A stretch of DNA of 7,638 bases, from assembly GCA_964370645.1 (NCBI GenBank), contig CAYJJS010000048.1, positions 1 to 7,638 on the forward strand, read 5' to 3'. Shown piece by piece: positions 4,782-7,638 of this stretch. The stretch's first letter is position 1; every line of letters starts with the position of its first letter. Origin of the DNA: CAMQRS01 sp964370645 (lineage in GTDB: Bacteria > Bacillota_I > Bacilli_A > Erysipelotrichales > Erysipelotrichaceae). The translations under genes were made by a program, and so were the position numbers. The notes under the pieces were generated by a model. The model worked only from the letters and a program-made list of their open reading frames with translations, was not told the origin of the DNA and did no database searches.

Positions 4782-5701
4782 AAAAAGTAACATTATATTG
4801 GAATCATATTTGTGTATTGTTGAATGAAGAGAAAAAGTTTTTAAACAAAGTAAAAGAAACATTGCTAGAACAAAATGTTGACTTAGAAATACATTATTTT
4901 GGACTTGGTTCTACCTACCATATGGCTGAGTACATCGCAAAGCCTGATGCAGTTTTACCAGATATAATTGTTTCTGCAGACTTAGAAGTGTTTGAAGATG
5001 ATTACATTTATACAAAACTAGGAGATTTGCATGCTTGTGAAAATTGGTTAGCTTTAAAAAACCATCCAATGATACAAGCATGTAAAAGAAAAGAAACAAT
5101 GTTACCTTTTCTAGCTATTCCTCTAGTGAGTTATATGAATGATGCAACATACAAGGAGTATTCTTTACCACAATTGCTAACACAAAAAGGATTTGCTTTT
5201 GGAGGGATTAATAACTCTGCTGGAAAAACACTCGTGAAGCTCGCTATCCAGGAATATGGTTATGAGATGTGTGAACAATTACTTGATACAGCTAGCATTT
5301 ACGATATGCCAATTGGTTCCTTTCAAGCAGTACGCACAAAAAGAGACACCATTGCATTAGTACCAAGTTTATACGCTATGCGTGCTGATGAAAAGTCTAC
5401 ATTTCAATCTACACTAAAAGAAGGGACGGTTTTACTTCCTACCTACTTTGCTGCAAGAATAAGTGTGGAACAAGATATTGCGAAAAAGATTGCTGAAGAA
5501 GTGTTGAGTGAACAACTAAGTCAAGTATATGCTAAAAATGCGAATATGATTGTTTGTATAGATCATGAAACAAGTCTTAAAGTGGAAGATGAAGTACATG
5601 CATTTCGTGTTGTAACACAAACCTTTTTAGATAGTTTAGATACAAAGAAATTCAATTCTCTTTATCATTCTAAAATTCCTAGTTCAAAACCATTGTATTA
5701 G
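4778..5701 (+). CDS. Cytoplasmic type II periplasmic-binding-protein-like protein
   Basis: A 307-aa protein that begins MKKVTLYWNHICVLLNEEKK, with charged residues where a signal peptide would need a hydrophobic core. It has no lipobox and no membrane helix, so it should stay in the cytoplasm. The body reads like a type II solute-binding fold of the ModA or iron-binding sort: LPDIIVSADLEVFED (about 60-74), a hinge-like segment MLPFLAIPLVSYMNDATY (108-125), FGGINNSAGKTLVKLAIQEYG (141-161) and GSFQAVRTKRDTIALVPSLYAMRA (177-200). The fold assignment rests on these patterns and is moderate. The N-terminal WNHIC could place His and Cys near a ligand or metal. Its ATG overlaps the ATPase stop as ATGA with GGAG 10 bases upstream, so the two are coupled and probably form a complex. 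Binding a cytosolic anion, metal complex or cofactor precursor is the most likely job. The exact function is unknown. Confidence 0.7.
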   Translation: MKKVTLYWNHICVLLNEEKKFLNKVKETLLEQNVDLEIHYFGLGSTYHMAEYIAKPDAVLPDIIVSADLEVFEDDYIYTKLGDLHACENWLALKNHPMIQACKRKETMLPFLAIPLVSYMNDATYKEYSLPQLLTQKGFAFGGINNSAGKTLVKLAIQEYGYEMCEQLLDTASIYDMPIGSFQAVRTKRDTIALVPSLYAMRADEKSTFQSTLKEGTVLLPTYFAARISVEQDIAKKIAEEVLSEQLSQVYAKNANMIVCIDHETSLKVEDEVHAFRVVTQTFLDSLDTKKFNSLYHSKIPSSKPLY

Positions 5702-5709
5702 TTGAAATA

Positions 5710-5718
5710 TGCTATACT
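5710..5718 (+). promoter_or_regulatory. Candidate extended -10 promoter of the hydrolase gene
   Basis: TGCTATACT gives TGn plus a TATACT -10 (5 of 6 consensus positions) in the 38-base gap after the upstream operon. No good -35 lies 16-18 bases upstream. The nearest, TTGTAT (5693-5698), is 14 bases away. The predicted transcript would start near 5725, just before the AGGAGG at 5727-5732. A separate start is possible, and readthrough from the GTPase operon is equally open because no terminator lies between. Confidence 0.4.
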
Positions 5719-5739
5719 TAATGTATAGGAGGGAAGCGT

Positions 5740-7071
5740 ATGAAACGATGTAAATATGTATTATGTATACTTCTTGCTTGTATGTTAAGTGCTTGTAGTG
5801 TACATGTTACTACAAACAGGAAATTGGAAGATCACTATATACCTATCGCAAAAGGACAACTACAAGAAATCATGGATGGAGAATATGAAGTTGTTGCCAA
5901 CCAGTTTGATACTACACTCGCAAATGAGATTGGTGCAAAAGAATTGCAAGACATATGGGAAGTGTTGAATGGAACACTTGGTGAGCATGTTTCCAATTAT
6001 TCGATCGGTTATTATGAAATGGATACGTATACGAGTGTAGAACTAGTAGAAGAATTTACGAACAATGGATTGAAATGTACTTTTAATTATAATGATGAAG
6101 ATGAAATTGTTGGTATTTACTTTAACTATTATGAAATCATCAAAGAATATGAAACAAATGAAGATTATAATGAATTGGGCTTTGAAATTGGTGAAACCTA
6201 TCCATTAGATGGAATACTTACTCTGCCAGAAGGGGTGGAACATCCTCCAGTAGTATTATTTGTTCATGGATCAGGCCCTTTAGACCTAGACAGCAGTATT
6301 GGTGAAACTAAGTTATTTGACGACTTAGCAAAAAGGTTGGCTGAAAATGGGATTGCGAGTGTTCGCTACAATAAACGTTACTTCAGCTATCCACAACTAG
6401 CAAATCAATTAGGAAGTGATGTAACACTTGAAAATGAAGTGTTAGAAGATGTACAATACGCACTCACTTACATCCAAGATAATAGTATATTTGATCAATC
6501 CGATATTTATGTATTAGGTCATTCTATGGGTGGTGGATTAACACCTTATATTGCTTCTATAAATGATGAGGTAGATGGAATCATTAGTATGGCAGGATCT
6601 TTGAGACCCTTATACGAACTGTCTTATGATCAAAACAAAGCGTTAGAAGCTAGCATATTATCAGGTGATAATGAGACTTTAAAAGCACAAGTGCGAGCGG
6701 ATATGCAAGTTGTAGAAGAGGATATCGAAGTACTTCGTAATACATTAGATAGTGTAGATGATGATACTATATTAATGGGATTACCGGCAAAGTATCAAAA
6801 ATCGGCAAAACAATATGCTGGTGAAAACTATATATCTTCACTGACTATACCAATACTAGTATTACAAGGTGATGCAGACTTTCAAGTAATTGCAGAAAAG
6901 GAAATACCAATTTGGCAAGAAGTCAGTGAAGCAGATATCACAATACATAGTTTTGGACAATTGAATCATCTACTTATGCCCACTAGTGAAAAACAGGATA
7001 TGAGTGAATACGATACACCAGCACATGTAGATTATGGGGTGATAGAGATCATTGTTGATTTTATAAAATAA
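5740..7071 (+). CDS. Lipoprotein alpha/beta hydrolase with DUF3887-like N-terminal domain
   Basis: A 443-aa surface lipoprotein. MKRCKYVLCILLACMLSAC ends in lipobox LSAC with lipidated C19. Residues about 28-130 form a small alpha+beta domain resembling DUF3887, which often precedes hydrolases in Gram-positive bacteria. The alpha/beta hydrolase domain starts near 145. It shows oxyanion-loop HGSGP (176-180), nucleophile elbow GHSMGG (S262), the acid in LQGDADFQV (D380) and a histidine in LNHLL (H410), so the S-D-H triad is complete and the enzyme should be active. A helical lid, rich in acidic residues, lies at about 290-350. The probable reaction is ester or peptide-like hydrolysis outside the cell; the substrate is unknown. 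The perfect AGGAGGG site is 6-7 bases before the ATG. It follows the GTPase operon after 38 bases but shares no obvious function with it. Confidence 0.9.
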   Translation: MKRCKYVLCILLACMLSACSVHVTTNRKLEDHYIPIAKGQLQEIMDGEYEVVANQFDTTLANEIGAKELQDIWEVLNGTLGEHVSNYSIGYYEMDTYTSVELVEEFTNNGLKCTFNYNDEDEIVGIYFNYYEIIKEYETNEDYNELGFEIGETYPLDGILTLPEGVEHPPVVLFVHGSGPLDLDSSIGETKLFDDLAKRLAENGIASVRYNKRYFSYPQLANQLGSDVTLENEVLEDVQYALTYIQDNSIFDQSDIYVLGHSMGGGLTPYIASINDEVDGIISMAGSLRPLYELSYDQNKALEASILSGDNETLKAQVRADMQVVEEDIEVLRNTLDSVDDDTILMGLPAKYQKSAKQYAGENYISSLTIPILVLQGDADFQVIAEKEIPIWQEVSEADITIHSFGQLNHLLMPTSEKQDMSEYDTPAHVDYGVIEIIVDFIK

Positions 7072-7093
7072 AAAACAGCTTAGAGCTGTTTTT
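7071..7093. terminator. Bidirectional terminator overlapping both stop codons
   Basis: A perfect 10-bp stem pairs 7071-7080 (AAAAACAGCT) with 7084-7093 (AGCTGTTTTT) around loop TAG. The last A of the hydrolase TAA (7069-7071) starts the left arm. The TAA of the peroxiredoxin (minus strand, 7092-7094) uses the end of the right arm. U-tracts are available in both directions, longer on the minus strand. Confidence 0.85.
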
Positions 7094-7544
7094 ACTGTAT
7101 ATAGGCTAGTATTTCACTAGCATTTGTATCTGGTTTCGCTTTTGGAATAAAGTGTTCAACAATACCTTCTTCATCTATAATATATGTACAACGTTGAATC
7201 CCAAATCCCAGTTTACCATATAGTTTTTTCTCTACCCAAGCATCATACGCCATAATGGTTTCTTTACTTGGATCTGATAATAAGATAAAAGGTAACTCAT
7301 ATTTCTCTATAAACTTTCTATGAGAATTCACACTATCCTTACTAATCCCAATAACAACACAATTCTTTTGTGTAAATGCATCATAATTCACTTTGAATGA
7401 ACAAGCTTGGCGACTACAACCTGGTGTATTATCTTTTGGATAAAAATACAAGATTACTTTTTTACCTAGAAAATCGGATAATCGTACTAGATTGTTGTGG
7501 GCATCTGCCAATGTAAAATTAAATGCTTTGCTACCTACTTCCAT
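7092..7544 (-). CDS. bcp: Peroxiredoxin of the PrxQ/Bcp type
   Basis: A 150-aa thioredoxin-fold peroxidase (AhpC/TSA family) of the usual length for PrxQ/Bcp. It reduces hydrogen peroxide and organic hydroperoxides in the cytoplasm, normally recycled by thioredoxin. The active site YPKDNTPGCSRQAC holds the PxxxTxxC motif (P36, T40, peroxidatic C43). C48, five residues on, is the resolving cysteine of the atypical two-cysteine alpha-helical type. The conserved arginine is probably R118 in GIQRCTYIIDEEG. Two further cysteines (C62, C119) have no known role. GAGGA (minus strand, 7551-7555) lies 6 bases before the ATG, and an extended -10 lies further upstream. It converges with the hydrolase and has its own promoter, so it is probably a separate unit. 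Confidence 0.94.
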   Translation of the reverse strand: MEVGSKAFNFTLADAHNNLVRLSDFLGKKVILYFYPKDNTPGCSRQACSFKVNYDAFTQKNCVVIGISKDSVNSHRKFIEKYELPFILLSDPSKETIMAYDAWVEKKLYGKLGFGIQRCTYIIDEEGIVEHFIPKAKPDTNASEILAYIQ

Positions 7545-7569
7545 GTTATATCCTCGCTTTCATATAGGA

Positions 7570-7578
7570 ATTATATCA
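7570..7578 (-). promoter_or_regulatory. Extended -10 promoter of the peroxiredoxin gene
   Basis: On the minus strand TGATATAAT gives a perfect TATAAT with the TGn extension. The best -35-like hexamer, TTACAT (7591-7596 on the plus strand), is 15 bases upstream, shorter than ideal, but an extended -10 tolerates this. Transcription would start near 7563, leaving a leader of about 20 bases. No clear PerR or Fur box is visible. The rest of the 94 bases to the right edge shows no gene. Confidence 0.6.
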
Positions 7579-7638
7579 TATTCTTTATAAATGTAATCAT
7601 TATGGCATATATTCACCAAAATATTACATAAATTACAG

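Noticed and set aside
7568..7583. Weak inverted repeat GAAT-N8-ATTC over the peroxiredoxin -10, considered as a PerR/Fur-type operator
   Set aside because: The arms are only 4 bp, do not match PerR or Fur boxes, and lie in AT-rich promoter DNA where such repeats are common.
1..7638. CRISPR arrays, tRNA or rRNA genes, insertion sequences, attachment sites
   Set aside because: No periodic repeats, no tRNA-like cloverleaf, no transposase or integrase frame, and no terminal inverted repeats were seen.

Overview
The window is AT-rich, uses the standard code, and has strong AGGAGG-type ribosome binding sites, lipoproteins with short lipoboxes and tightly packed, often overlapping genes. This fits a low-GC Gram-positive anaerobe (Bacillota, perhaps Clostridia or Erysipelotrichia). 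That placement is from general character only.

Layout. Positions 3-98 are the 3' end of a membrane protein on the + strand, followed by a bidirectional terminator (130-163). A four-gene minus-strand operon then runs from 3189 down to 169: a Crp/Fnr-family regulator, a substrate-binding lipoprotein, a permease and an ATPase. The last three form a complete importer of the nitrate/sulfonate/thiamine-precursor type. A 163-bp divergent control region (3190-3352) separates it from a three-gene plus-strand operon (3353-5701): a HypB/UreG-like GTPase rich in cysteine, an ABC-type ATPase with no membrane partner, and a protein that looks like a type II substrate-binding protein but has no export signal. 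A lipoprotein alpha/beta hydrolase with a DUF3887-like N-terminus (5740-7071) follows on the + strand. It converges on a PrxQ/Bcp-type peroxiredoxin (7092-7544, - strand). One hairpin at 7071-7093 ends both genes and overlaps both stop codons.

The main point of interest is 169-5701. The control region holds two inverted repeats with the same core, GTTA-N8-TAAC: one lies between the crp promoter and the crp start, the other just before the GTPase ribosome binding site. The simplest reading is that the Crp/Fnr protein controls both arms through these sites, making seven genes one regulon. The minus arm imports something. The plus arm is a soluble GTPase + ABC ATPase + binding-protein-fold set whose GTPase resembles metal-insertion GTPases and carries C-H-R-C and CxxCxxxC motifs. 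I infer a metal or metallocofactor uptake, handling and insertion system. The substrate and target enzyme cannot be read from this window, and no target enzyme gene is present in it.

The hydrolase and the peroxiredoxin look like ordinary neighbours, although no terminator separates the hydrolase from the GTPase operon.
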